Assembly: GCF_009870125.1 (NCBI RefSeq)
Contig: NC_046680.1
Coordinates: 14,713,501-14,777,500, forward strand
DNA from: Drosophila pseudoobscura
Taxonomy: Eukaryota > Arthropoda > Insecta > Diptera > Drosophilidae
DNA length: 64,000 nt
Reading direction: 5' to 3'
The notes beneath the pieces are model-generated. The model saw only the letters and a list, made by a program, of their open reading frames with translations. It was not told where the DNA came from and ran no database searches. How positions within the stretch are numbered: position 1 is the first letter of the stretch; each line of letters starts with the position of its first letter. The position numbers and the translations under genes were made by a program. Positions 23,401-34,218 of the stretch are shown here, piece after piece.

Positions 23401-25636
23401 GAACTCGATGAGCTCTCGCAGCGACAGCTACGACAATGGCATTGACTATGACGCACTGTACGAAGAGGAGGAGGAGAATGACCTCAGCATGGAGGCGCAT
23501 GGCTCGATGATCACCCATCTGTTGTCGCAGGTAAAGATTGGCATGGACCTCACCAAGGTGGTCCTGCCCACCTTCATCTTGGAGCGTCGCTCTCTGTTGG
23601 AGATGTATGCCGACTACTTTGCCCATCCCGATTTGTTTATAAAGTGAGTGTGCGGATGTCTTTCCAAAAAAATCAGCAACTGAGTGATGCGCTTAAACCA
23701 CAGAATCTCGGAGCTGGACGACCCACGCGATCGAATTGTCCAGGTCTGCCGCTGGTATCTGAGTGCCTACCACGCCGGACGCAAGAGTGCGGTGGCCAAG
23801 AAGCCCTACAATCCCATACTGGGTGAAGTCTTTCAATGTCACTGGGATCTTCCTGGTAAGTAGCCAGAAATTCAACAAGCAATGCTCTCTAATGGACTGG
23901 GGACATATTTTTTAGACGAAGTTCAGGACACTAACGAGGTGCACGACGGCCCAGTGCCCTGGTGCCGGCGGGATCAGCTAACCTTCTTAGCGGAGCAGGT
24001 GTCCCATCATCCGCCAAGTAAGAAAACCAAATGCACCACAAATGAATGCCGTTAACCGAATGCACCGTCTCCTTCTGTCCTTTGCAGTTTCGGCCTTCTA
24101 TGCTGAGCATTATAATAAGAAAATCACTTTTGCGGCCCACGTCTGGACAAAGTCAAAGTTCTTGGGCCTCTCCATTGGCGTGCACAACATCGGCGAGGGC
24201 GTCGTCACCCTGGTGGACCGCAGCGAGGAGTATATTGTAACCTTCCCCAATGGCTACGGGAGGCAAGTGTTTAGATCAGACTTCTCCCTGCCTTCCTGTT
24301 CTTCAATGAAGTATTTTGCTCCCGTAGATCTATATTAACGGTGCCTTGGATTGAGCTGGGCGGCTCGGTGGAAATCAAATGTCCACAGACGGGCTACCAT
24401 GCCAACGTGGAGTTCCTCACGAAGCCCTTCTATGGCGGCAAGCGCAACAAGGTCTCCGCAGAGGTTTGCTGACTGCCTGTGGCTTAAGTTGGACAATTAT
24501 TGATTGAGATTATTCGCAGGTCTACGCGCCCAACGATAAGAAACCTTTTGTGTCCATAGCCGGCGAGTGGAGCGGCCTGATGGAGGCCAAATGGCATGAT
24601 AAGAATGTAAGTTGTCCGTTGCCTCTTGTTGCCTGTGTTGTCGTGTATGTAGTCGTGTATTTACTGTACTATCTCATACTGTTTTTGTAAATGTTGAAAC
24701 CTATTTATATACTTATCCCCCCTTTATGCCTACACTGCGCCCAACACGCTGCAAGAAACAACCCCTCGAGTTGGCAGCCAAATCCTCTACACCCTCTACA
24801 TTAACCTCTACCACCCTGTACCTCTACTTACTTTACACGGTTCTTCTGCTTTTCTCTTAAATAGTTTGGGTGCATTTCCTGTGTATTTACTTTGTTTATC
24901 TAGAAAATTAATACTACCAACTATCCAATCCAACCACAATATTAACTTAACCATGTGCTCGTTTAGCTACTACTCCTCTGCCTGTCTGTCCAAACTGTTG
25001 AACTTTTCAAACTGTTTATGTGTACCTGTATAACATATTCTACATTGTATATGTTGTGTGTTGAGTATTAGAGCTGCTCTGAGTATTGCTGTTGATCGCC
25101 TAGTGACCCGTGTATGTGTGCCTCTTGAATTTTCTAGAAAACCGAAGTATTCGTTGACGTAAATCGCATACCAATATTTAAGAAACAAGTTCGACCAATC
25201 GTTGAGCAGGATGAATACGAATCGCGACGCGTTTGGAAGGAAGTGACAGCGGGACTCAAGTAATCAGATCACCAATATCCCAATTAATCAATTAACCCCG
25301 CAATACGGACACCAAATAATCACCACTCTCTCTCTCTCTATCTCTGTTTGCGTTTAATGCTCTTCCCACAGATTTAACGACATTGAACGTGCCACCAATG
25401 CCAAATTTGTTGTGGAACAGCAGCAGAGGGATCAAGTCAAGATGCGGAAAGAATACGACCTGGCCTGGGAGCACAAGGTAATCAAATTAAACCCCCATTC
25501 AATACCTGGCCAATATCTGACAGAGTGTATGTGTACCCCTAACGATCAGCACTTCAAGCCCGTGGGCGAAAACTGGATCTACGCCAAGTCGCTGAGTCAG
25601 CGCATCTATTTGCAGGAGAAGGAGGCCAGAAGATAA
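17405..25636 (+). CDS. Oxysterol-binding protein-related protein, ORP9/10/11 type
   Basis: This lipid-transfer protein works at membrane contact sites. Fifteen exons were placed: 17405-17584, 19268-19396, 19677-19904, 19994-20071, 21555-21777, 21944-22067, 23248-23643, 23704-23855, 23916-24017, 24088-24262, 24328-24463, 24520-24606, 25138-25259, 25372-25477 and 25550-25636, giving 774 residues. A Gly/Ala-rich leader precedes a PH domain (about 26-123, with [11 protein letters not shown] and [10 protein letters not shown]). An acidic linker follows, then the ORD with [13 protein letters not shown] and the signature EQVSHHPP at 530-537. Two introns begin with GC (after 19396 and 24262). The last intron (25478-25549) is 72 nt and leaves the frame open if retained. 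Introns 1 and 4 each contain a minus-strand gene. The likely D. melanogaster orthologue is CG1513 at 46B. Confidence 0.92.
17820..18980 (-). CDS. Very-long-chain fatty acid elongase (ELOVL family)
   Basis: This is an ER condensing enzyme (3-ketoacyl-CoA synthase) for chain elongation. Exons 18980-18778, 18622-18529, 18461-18215 and 18142-17820 join in frame to 288 residues. The family signatures are present: [16 protein letters not shown], the histidine box HLFHH at 161-165, the YY-containing stretch after it, and several hydrophobic spans. It lies wholly inside ORP intron 1 on the opposite strand. The N-terminal 35 residues are less certain, because an internal acceptor-like site occurs near 18894. 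Elongases are numerous in flies, so I do not assign a symbol. Confidence 0.9.
20133..21173 (-). CDS. DUF4729-like protein with coiled coil and zinc-finger-like motif
   Basis: A single-exon gene of 346 residues lies inside ORP intron 4 on the opposite strand. Residues 22-90 are rich in E, Q, K and L and should form a coiled coil. A C-x4-C-x11-H-x4-H arrangement (C129, C134, H146, H151) resembles a C2H2 finger. The rest, with [20 protein letters not shown] and [20 protein letters not shown], resembles the fly-specific domain of unknown function DUF4729. That family match is from memory and its function is not known. Codon use and length argue for a real gene. Confidence 0.8.
   Translation of the reverse strand: MDNKMEGDSDTELLDPFKHSMAEVSSRVDAYKRRLEEKDMQLKMASLSLQSSFCALSFDLIGIRQDIEMLERQKEQHQQLQRELMARLEPDTIEVSTAENGSPKVEINHCKAPEGKDEMVFIRFGPSKCPYQNCRRQMDSQLLLLHYLFDHEQETSGVQQCHRLIEGQRTVLSFQAMNYPFGVNQVLGLLAYCGTVEQQFVQQKSPMRRKVYNSFLPQQHVHMESDIPVVVLMCRTKPSAMLSEKLQARQSHLLDKHTDHIFVIWLVTPNIRRKLNATLYLCGRDAAVMGCSVVRVREVNRSQETHRFMPVDSNYWRLTYAEMQKLSNGFRDELHLEIGLTEVPPT
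22920..22954 (+). CDS. Probable alternative first coding exon of the ORP gene (PH-less isoform)
   Basis: Within ORP intron 6 an ATG opens [11 protein letters not shown] and ends at AG/gtgagc in the phase needed to join the exon at 23248 (codon AG+C, Ser). The spliced product would be 465 residues, holding the lipid-binding ORD but no PH domain. Vertebrate ORP9 has a comparable short form. I infer an internal promoter just upstream, but no TATA box is evident. Confidence 0.45.
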
Positions 25637-27410
25637 TGCATACAACTGAAGGCGGCAGAGAAGACATCAAGAGAAACACCAAAAATGTTTATATATATAC
25701 ATATATGATTCATATCAAGAACGAGCCTCAACTATATGTAAAATTTCCACAAGTGCGCAAACCCCTGAACACTGACGATACAACGTAACATATGCAGGAA
25801 ACGATGGAGCAACAGAATGTCGGGACAGAATTCGCAGGAGATGATATTACCTCTAGAGTCTGTCTATTAAGTGTAAATAATATACCCAGAAGCAGAAATA
25901 AGAAAAGCATAATCCAAGGCAGGACAAACGACGGAACGATGGATTGAAGAGGAAAGCTAAGCTCTTCTGAAACGGGTTGCAATATATGAGTGATACTTGA
26001 GAGCGGCGGACACTCACTAGAAACTATCTACACACAATTAACACAATTATTATTTCCTAAGTACTAGTGTGTTTCAAAGGCAATCGCAGTAAACTGCAAA
26101 ACAAAGAACACCAATTCAATACCTTTTACATTACTAACAAACTAACTAAAAGTAACAGAAATGGAAACCAATACCAATACCAATAGTGGGATATATCAAA
26201 AGTTGTAGAATATGAAGAATAGAGATTTAAGGATAGAAATTCTATTTTTGAAATAAAAGACTCTGCTATAGACGAAATACAATACTGATAGGAATGTATG
26301 TATGTATGTATCTCCATCGATACAGCATCTAACGCTTGTTTCTAAAACCGAACCCAACACACACACCGTGCACAACGATAATGATTTGTCCTTGCATAGT
26401 TTTTATATCCAATACGATTATATTATATATATACACACCTCTACTAGTATTATGTTTCGAATTCCAATTGTCACAATGATGAATAAAGCTTTACTAACAG
26501 CCCGCTGCTAACACTCCAACGAAATACATACACCACTACCATAATACAGTAATGCGATTAAATTAAAATTACATTTTTGAAATGAACTATCCTAGCTAGC
26601 CTTCAATTTTAAAAACTCCTAAGACCTAAAATACCACACCCACTGCAAAGCTACCGAATACTCCACGCAAAGTTAACGAAAAGTGAATCGAATACAAAAT
26701 ATACGCTTCGATATTTAAAATAATATTAAAAGATAAAAGACGAAACTGTAGGATAACAAAATGTAGTTCTCCTAGAAGAATAGCCCAACAACAAATTCGG
26801 ATTTGGATCAATTGATAGCCTGTCCAACCGTTACTTACAGAACTTGTATATATTTTTTCGAATTTCTTTTGAAACCGAAATGTTAAACCTGTAATAGAGC
26901 CAATACTCTAACAAATTTATTGTAATGGAGCCTAGATACGATTACTGCAAATAAAACAATTTATTCTTTAAGTCACCTACGATGTTCTTTAGATATTGTT
27001 TCATAGAACGTTGTAGACCTCGCAAATGCAGGTTTTACACAAATATAGTTTCCAATATTCCACTGTGCACACACACACAGAACATATGTCTCTCGAACAG
27101 CTGATGTACGGTTGTCTGGCAAGACTGTCACCAGTGCTGCCAGAATTTCCGAGTCAAAATTAGCTATATTCGACAAATGGTTAATATATCTTCACTCGCT
27201 GAAATTAAATTGAAATACGTCAATGGAAGTCGTAGTTGTGCGCAACCCACACATTTACATGAAAGGAAGACCAGGGAAGAGAGCATTTAAATCGCAATTT
27301 ATATATGTACCTGTAATAAAAAAAAGCTTAATCTAGCCTTAAATAAGCTAAAATGGTAGCACTGTCTGCCACACTATTCTCTTCAACCCCGATGATGTTT
27401 TCAAACAGAC
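25637..27410 (+). other. ORP 3' UTR and spacer
   Basis: AT-rich sequence without coding signal follows the ORP stop. Several AATAAA signals occur; the one near 26950 (gcaaataaaaca) is a plausible distal end, implying a UTR of about 1.3 kb. A minus-strand open frame at 26973-27176 lacks an ATG and overlaps promoter-like sequence. Confidence 0.5.
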
Positions 27411-27420
27411 GGTCACACTG
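27411..27420 (+). promoter_or_regulatory. Core promoter motif GGTCACACTG upstream of Sec24AB
   Basis: This matches the Drosophila TATA-less core promoter element known as Ohler motif 1 (bound by M1BP), typical of housekeeping genes. It lies about 70 bp before the likely Sec24AB first exon. Confidence 0.6.
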
Positions 27421-28954
27421 ATTGACGTGGCCTCAAAATTTTTTGTTCCTTTTCGGGCTCGCAAAAAGTCTTAAAATTTATAATTTGTGATTAGCGTTGC
27501 ACAGCAAGTTAGTTTAACAGCCCATAGACGTTGGCGTCCATAAACCTCCCCACAACCGCGAAAGACGCCAGTGAGTAAAATAAAGAGAGAGCGTAAAATC
27601 ATTGAAAGCCCCAGCCAGGAAAATTTCAATCATTCGCGTTTTCGGAAATAATTGCCAATTAATAAGTAACCAGCACTCCAGTGCAGGGACCCCACCCCTT
27701 TATAAATAAAAACAGCAACAAAAGCTCCATTCGACAAATAATTACGAAAAAGACGGCCAAAGCGCAGTTCTGCGTTCGTGCGTGCAAAGAGCGAAAAATC
27801 GCACATAAAGGGCGGAAGAAGAAGAGACAACTACAAAGTGCAAGTGCTGCGCCTCTGCTGGTCAAGTACTAAGTGAAAAACGCGATTTTCTTGGGTCTGC
27901 GCCCAATTGTTAGTGTGTGTGTCTGTGCTTGTGGCGTTGCATACCTCTTGGGTTATGCAGAAAGGTGATGGGTTCTGGTGATAGTTCTATAATTTCTAGA
28001 CGGCAGCAACAGCCCGAATGAGTGGGTGATGGGCGGCGGGGGGAAGAGCGAATGACTACCCAGAGACAGAAAGACGGGGAAGGGCAGGGCAGGGCGGTAG
28101 TTAGGCACGTCATCAAAAATGTTGCTTTGTTATCTGTTTTAGTCCCTGCCGTCTGAGCGAAAGTGATTTTTACGGGGGGCCCCCAGTTGGAGTTACCAGC
28201 TCCCAGTAGCAGTTCTTTCCTGCTTCCGCTATCAGACTGCTGTGCAAACACTGAGTGGAGTCTGTGCCAGTGGCCTTTGGCCCACCTGCTTATTAGCGAG
28301 CGTCGTCGTCGATCATCGCTTGCTACGAGGTCAAGCACACACACAGCATATAACACGCTTAATCGGAGCTTTTTTTCACGTCTCCGGCCGTCTCGTCGAA
28401 GCTGTTTAAATAAACGAATTTGATACAAATTTCCAACTTATATCCAAATAAATGTTGACGCAGACACTATAAAGCATACACACAGAAATAACAGCCATGT
28501 ATTCGGTATATACATACATACTCGTAAATAGAGAGTGTACAATGGGCCCATAAAAGCAATAATGATAGCAATTGACGAAGAAGAAGCTCGTTACGCATTC
28601 CATATTGCAGTCTGATATGGCCGCTGGCATTGCATGCAATTAGAGGCCACAGACAAGGGTTTCCTCTACCCCATTCCATTGATTCCAATTGGTATTCTGA
28701 TCTGGAATGAGTTATCAGCCGCACGTTCGGCCCTAGAGCTTTCCCAGTCCATGTAACTCGTATTCTGGCATTGAACGATAAGATAGCAAAGTAGTCAACG
28801 TGTGACAGTCAAGAGAGCAGCCCTGCTATTAGGGCCAATTTGTTTCGACACTAACTAACCTTCAGGGAGATAAGATACTGGCACAATGACTGGCTGAAGA
28901 TCACAACTCACAGATCGCATCTCCCTCTGCTTTCAGATCGTATGCATTAGCAGA
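27421..28954 (+). other. Sec24AB non-coding first exon and 5' UTR intron
   Basis: A probable untranslated exon ends near 27570 (gcca/gtgagt). A 1.4-kb intron follows and ends with the acceptor tttcag at 28931-28936, eighteen bases before the start codon. No other gene is evident in the intron. Confidence 0.5.
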
Positions 28955-31900
28955 ATGTCCGCCTACAATCAGAACTTTGTGCCACCCGCCGCCGCCCCTG
29001 CGAACGGCAACCAGGGCAGCAGTCTGGTCAACGGTCTGCCCGGAGCAGTCCCGCATCAACAGCCGCCTCCGCAAGCGGCAGCAGCACAGCAATATCTCCA
29101 GCAGAAGGCACAGCCACAGCTACAGCAACAGCAATTCCAGCAGCCACCAGTCCCGTATCCAGGGAGCAGCAACAACAGCAGTCAGCCGCCGCCGTTGCAG
29201 TTCAACAGCAATATTGTGAACAAGTTTCTGCCGCCTTCCTCGACGAGTGCCAACAATGGGGCGCCACCGCCCAGCACTCTGCCGTCTCATTTGCGTCCGC
29301 CCACCGCCAACGGACCGACGACACTAACGAATGGCAGCAACGGAGCGAACAGCGCCCACTCGTCGCGTACCGCCTCGCCAGGACTGATGAGTGTTCCTCA
29401 ACAGGGAGGGGCGCCGCCGATGCCCCAGAATACCCAATATGCGCACGGAGCTCCCCCACCAGCAGCACTACCAATACAGCCCCAATCTGTGGCTAGTCTG
29501 ACGAGCAATATGCACCAAATGAATCTGAATCGGACCAATGGACAACCATCCGCTAATACTGCGCCGACGCCGCAGCAGCTGCAGCAGGTACCACCACAAC
29601 AGCAGCAGCAGCATCAGCAGCCGCTAGCGAACCCCATGACTGGGCCGTTTATGGGGAACAAGCCCCCCAATCTGAATCCTAGTGCGTCGAGAGTGATCGG
29701 CAGTCCACCGACGGGTGGTGCCCAGCCAGTGCCCGTGCCAGCGTCAGGCCAACGAATCATGTACGGTGGCACGCCTGCGAGCAATGATCAGCAGAACAAC
29801 AATCTTCAAAGGGCTGCACCGCCGCCTGGAGCAGGAACCGCCTGGCCGCCAAGTCTCCCAAAGGCAGCAGTGCCTGGAATTCCGCACCCAATGCAGACGC
29901 AGCCTCAGGCACAGTCTGCGCCGTTCGCCCCGCCGCAGCAGTATCAGTATGGCCAGGCCTACCAGCAGCCGCTGCATCAACCGCCGCTACCACAGCAGCA
30001 GCAGCAGCAGCCAGCACCGCCCCCTGGCATGTTCGGAGCTCAGACCAGCAGCGCGCCTTTGCAGTACCAGGCGCAGCCGCCGCCTCCGTCGATGCAACCG
30101 CAAGGACAGCATCCCTACGCCCAACCACAGCCAACATCCGGTCCGCCGCAGCTTGGCGCACCGGTTCCGTTGAATGTTGCCCAGCAGGGATTTAGTCGGC
30201 TCTGGGGCCAGGACACCATCGACCTGATGCAGAACAGACACATCCTCTCGCCGGCCACATTGCCGGCGCCCAAGGTGGTGTTGCACAATCAGTTCCACGA
30301 GTCGATCAACTGCAGCCCCAGCATTATGCGCTGCACCGTTACGAAAATCCCCGAGACCAATTCGCTGCTGCAGAAGTCGCGGCTGCCTCTTGGCATAGTG
30401 ATTCATCCGTTTCGCGATGTGAACGTAAGATGGAGGATCCTTGAATCTCAATCTGAATGCTACAACTAAACTATTGTATTTCACAGAATCTGCCCGTGAT
30501 ACAGTGCATCAACATTGTGCGCTGCCGGTTGTGCCGCACGTACATCAATCCCTTTGTCTATTTTGTGGACAGCAAGATGTGGAAGTGCAACCTCTGCTAT
30601 CGCGTGAACGAGTGTGAGTTACAGTTGAATCGAATCCCTTATCAACGACAAGAAACGATATGCAAATTCTGCCTCTTTCAGTGCCCGAAGATTTCCAGTT
30701 CGATCCGGCCACCAAGACCTACGGCGATGTGACCCGACGGCCAGAAGTGCGCTCCAGCACCATTGAGTTCATTGCGCCGTCGGAGTACATGCTACGTCCA
30801 CCGCAGCCGGCCATGTATCTGTTCCTCTTCGACGTGTCGATCATTGCCCAGCAGAGCGGCTACCTGGAGGCGGCCTGTTCGGTGCTCAACCGGCATTTGG
30901 ACGAGATGCCAGGCGATGCACGGACTCAGGTGGGCTTCATTTGCTACGACAGCTTCGTGCACTTCTACAGCATGGCTGAGGGTCTGAATCAGCCGCACGA
31001 GATGACGCTGCTGGACATTGACGAGCCCTTCCTGCCGCGTCCCGACAGCCTCCTGGTGAACCTCAAGGAGTGCAAAGAGCTGGTGCGTGATCTCCTCAAG
31101 CTTCTGCCCAAACGATTCGCCCACACACATGATCCCGGCTCCGCTCTGGGTTCCGCCTTGCAGGTGGCCTTCAAGCTGATGGTAACTACTCGTAAAACTC
31201 GGGGATATTTAGAAACGATGACATTCCTTTGTATTGTAATCGCAGCAGTCGTCTGGTGGACGCATCACCGTCTTTCAAGCGTGCCTTCCCAACAAGGGTC
31301 CCGGCTCTCTGGAGCCGCGCGAGGATCCCAACAATCGCTCGGCCAAGGATGTGGCACACCTGAATCCGGCCACGGACTTCTACAAGCGCTTTGCGCTAGA
31401 GTGCTCTGGCTACCAGATTGCCTGCGACCTCTTCCTGATGAACCAGCAGTACAGCGACATGGCGACCATTTGTGAGTCTACCCAGGATGACCCCTACTCC
31501 ATCCGTTCACTAATATATTCCCCCACTTGCAGCTGGCATCAGCAAACACAGCGGCGGCTGTGTCCACCATTTCCCGCTGTACCAGAAGACCAAGCAGCAT
31601 ATGGTGGACTCGTTCAGGATGTGCTTCAAGCGCTATCTGACACGCAAAATCGGCTTCGAGGCGGTGATGCGCATCCGTTGCACTCGCGGCCTGCAGGTTC
31701 ACACATTCCACGGCAATTTCTTTGTGCGCTCCACGGATCTGCTGTCGCTGCCCAACGTTAACCCGGATGCGGGCTACGGAATGCAAATTTCGTACGAGGA
31801 GAGCCTCACCGACGTCAAGACGATCTGCTTCCAGGCAGCGCTTCTCTACACGAACAGCGAGGGCGAGCGACGCATTCGGGTGCATACGGTGTGCCTGCCG

Positions 31901-32992
31901 GTGACGTCGTCGCTGCCCGAGGTTATGCACTCCGCCGACACGGAGGCGATTATCGGGCTGCTGTCCAAGATGGCCGTGGACCGGTCAATAGCCTCGAATC
32001 TGTCCGATGCTCGCGACGCCTTCATCAATGCAACCATCGACGTGTTCAATGCATTTAAGATTGCACAAAATCTGCCCTCCGGACAGTCCGGCCAACTGAT
32101 TGCTCCCCGTAGTCTGGCTCTGATGCCCCTCTACATCTTAGGGCTGCTCAAGCATGTATGTATTTATGTATATCCTTCAATTCGCAGTCAATATCGTTTC
32201 CCTAAACTCTTCGTTTTAGCCTGCTTTCCGTGTGGGAACTAGCACGCGCCTGGATGATCGTGTGTATGCCATGGACTGCATGAAGACCTTGCCGCTGGAT
32301 CAGCTGATGAAGTTTGTCTATCCGGAGCTGTACAAGATCGATGTGCTCATCTACCATGCCCGCAACTCCAATGCGAGCACGACTGAAGAAGACGACGAGG
32401 AGGAGCCGCTACCGGAAGTGCCACGCCTGCAATTATCTGCGGAGCAGTAAGTTCGAAAACCGTATATCCTCGTACAGACAGATAAATTTAACAAATTAAA
32501 TTTACAATTTAAAGCCTGGACTCTCGTTCCATATTCCTGATGGACTGTGGCCAACTGATAATGCTCTATGTCGGCCTCAATGTGCCACCCGATGTCCTGG
32601 AGGCAGTGCTGGGTAAGATATCTGTCACCCCAGGGTAAACTTCCTGGCTTTAATGCTGTCCTTCTCGGTTTTAGGCATCAGCTCAACTGCGGAGCTGGGC
32701 GACTACGTGTATGGATTGCCTCATATTGTGAGTGCCGAGTACGATATACTGCAGCGCTTTTTGTTGCGCCTCAACTACGACAAACCGTATTCGGCACTGG
32801 TACAGATAATCAGGTGAGTGCTTCAAATCCAGCGTAAAGAGGGCCATTTCTAATCGATTTCTCTTCTGTTCGAAAAACAGAGACACGAGCACGGCCAAGG
32901 GTCAGTTTATTGAGAGATTAACCGACGATCGCAGTGAATCGAGTTTATCGTACTATGAATTCTTGCAACACATTCGGGCTCAGGTTAAATAG
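28955..32992 (+). CDS. Sec24AB: COPII coat cargo-adaptor Sec24, A/B class
   Basis: This is a subunit of the COPII inner coat that selects cargo for ER export. Nine coding exons, 28955-30424, 30487-30613, 30682-31181, 31246-31471, 31533-32155, 32220-32446, 32515-32612, 32675-32813 and 32881-32992, join in frame to 1173 residues. The first 460 residues are Pro/Gln-rich and disordered. A zinc finger follows (C503, C506, C524, C527 in RCRLCRTYINPF...WKCNLC), then the trunk domain (VEFIAPSEYMLRPPQPAMYL type sequence), helical domain and gelsolin fold. The wording of the zinc finger and trunk fits Sec24A/B better than C/D. D. melanogaster Sec24AB is also called stenosis (sten). Confidence 0.95.
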
Positions 32993-34218
32993 TATATAAG
33001 CAGAGAATCCTACTATAATTGCATACAGAAGAAACACGAGTCTACGACTCTGGTGTCTAATGGCAGGAAATACGAGTGGAGAACATTATATGGGATATAG
33101 GCAGACGAGATGCAATTACAAGGACCAGTTGTCTGATCCACTACCCTCACATCCTCACCCTCCCCTCAATCGCGTAACTTAGGTGTAACTTTTAAGTGCA
33201 TGTATTTATTTATTTGTTGATTTATTGCACTAAAATCACTAAAAAAAATTGCAACAGAAAAGAGAAAAGGTAAAAGAGAGTTATGTGTATCTTGTCACAA
33301 TTGAAACTAGATCGAACACAAGTCAGGCTAACCAGTCAGTAGACCCTCCCGCAAGCGGACATGCAATGTTATTTATTATAGATATGTTATACAATAAACA
33401 GAATCCACACACACCCGCGCCCGCTATTGTAAATTATAATTTATTAAATGCAATTTTTCTTTGCTCATTTTCGAGCTGCTTCCAAACATTCTGCAAACAA
33501 AAACTCAGTCCCAAACAGCACACGTTGTTGTAATGCTTTTGCTGTTTTCAATAGTATTTATTGCCCGAAATGAAACGAAACAGAACAGAAATATTATTTT
33601 ACAAGTGTATTTATTTATAAGAGAAAATATTGGGCTACTGCAGGGCTTTTTGTTTCAATGTGCGAGTACGATTATGAGTAGCTAGCCAAGTTATTTAAAA
33701 TGTGTGTGTGTGTACGTAGGGGAATAGTTTCGGTATTGTGTACGTCTTACGCCTAGAAAGATTATTATACTATAACAAAATACATATATATAGAACAGTC
33801 CCACGATCCCACAGTAAAGGGAGGGCCCTAGGTAAGATTAGTTTGTGAAAGACGCATGTGAAACGGATCCGGAAAGAGCTGCCGCAAAAAGACATTCGTT
33901 TCGGTCCCGGAATTTGATAACTAATCGAAAACATTATACATATGCTGTACTATACTTTATACACATACGAGTACGTCAAAAGCTAAATAAAGTTTTATTT
34001 AAAGCATAGACCAATGCATTTATTGCATGTCGAGCTCACATAGTAGAAGACATAGATTTAGTAGTCCTTGAAATGTGGCGACTACTTTTCCACAACTGCC
34101 ATTAGAAATTTGACTTTCTGTTGTATTGTCATTGAATTATTCAGTTTCAAATTGAGTCTCGTTCGGAGAACAACGATTCGGTTCTTTAATTTTCACAAAT
34201 TTAATTTGAAATAACTCC
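32993..34218 (+). other. Sec24AB 3' UTR and spacer
   Basis: AT-rich non-coding sequence with several AATAAA signals; the last one, near 33986 (aaataaagtttt), fits a 1-kb 3' UTR. About 200 bp of spacer follows before the Nup35-like gene. Confidence 0.5.

Noticed and set aside
24612-24860. Possible alternative exon in ORP intron 12
   Set aside because: The frame has no matching acceptor/donor pair in phase and is pyrimidine-rich intron sequence.
26973-27176. Minus-strand frame beside the Sec24AB promoter
   Set aside because: There is no ATG at its start, and it overlaps promoter-like motifs (gtcaccagtgctgcc).
29744-30484. Leu/Arg-rich minus-strand frames under Sec24AB exon 1
   Set aside because: They are shadows of the Pro/Gln-rich coding sequence.
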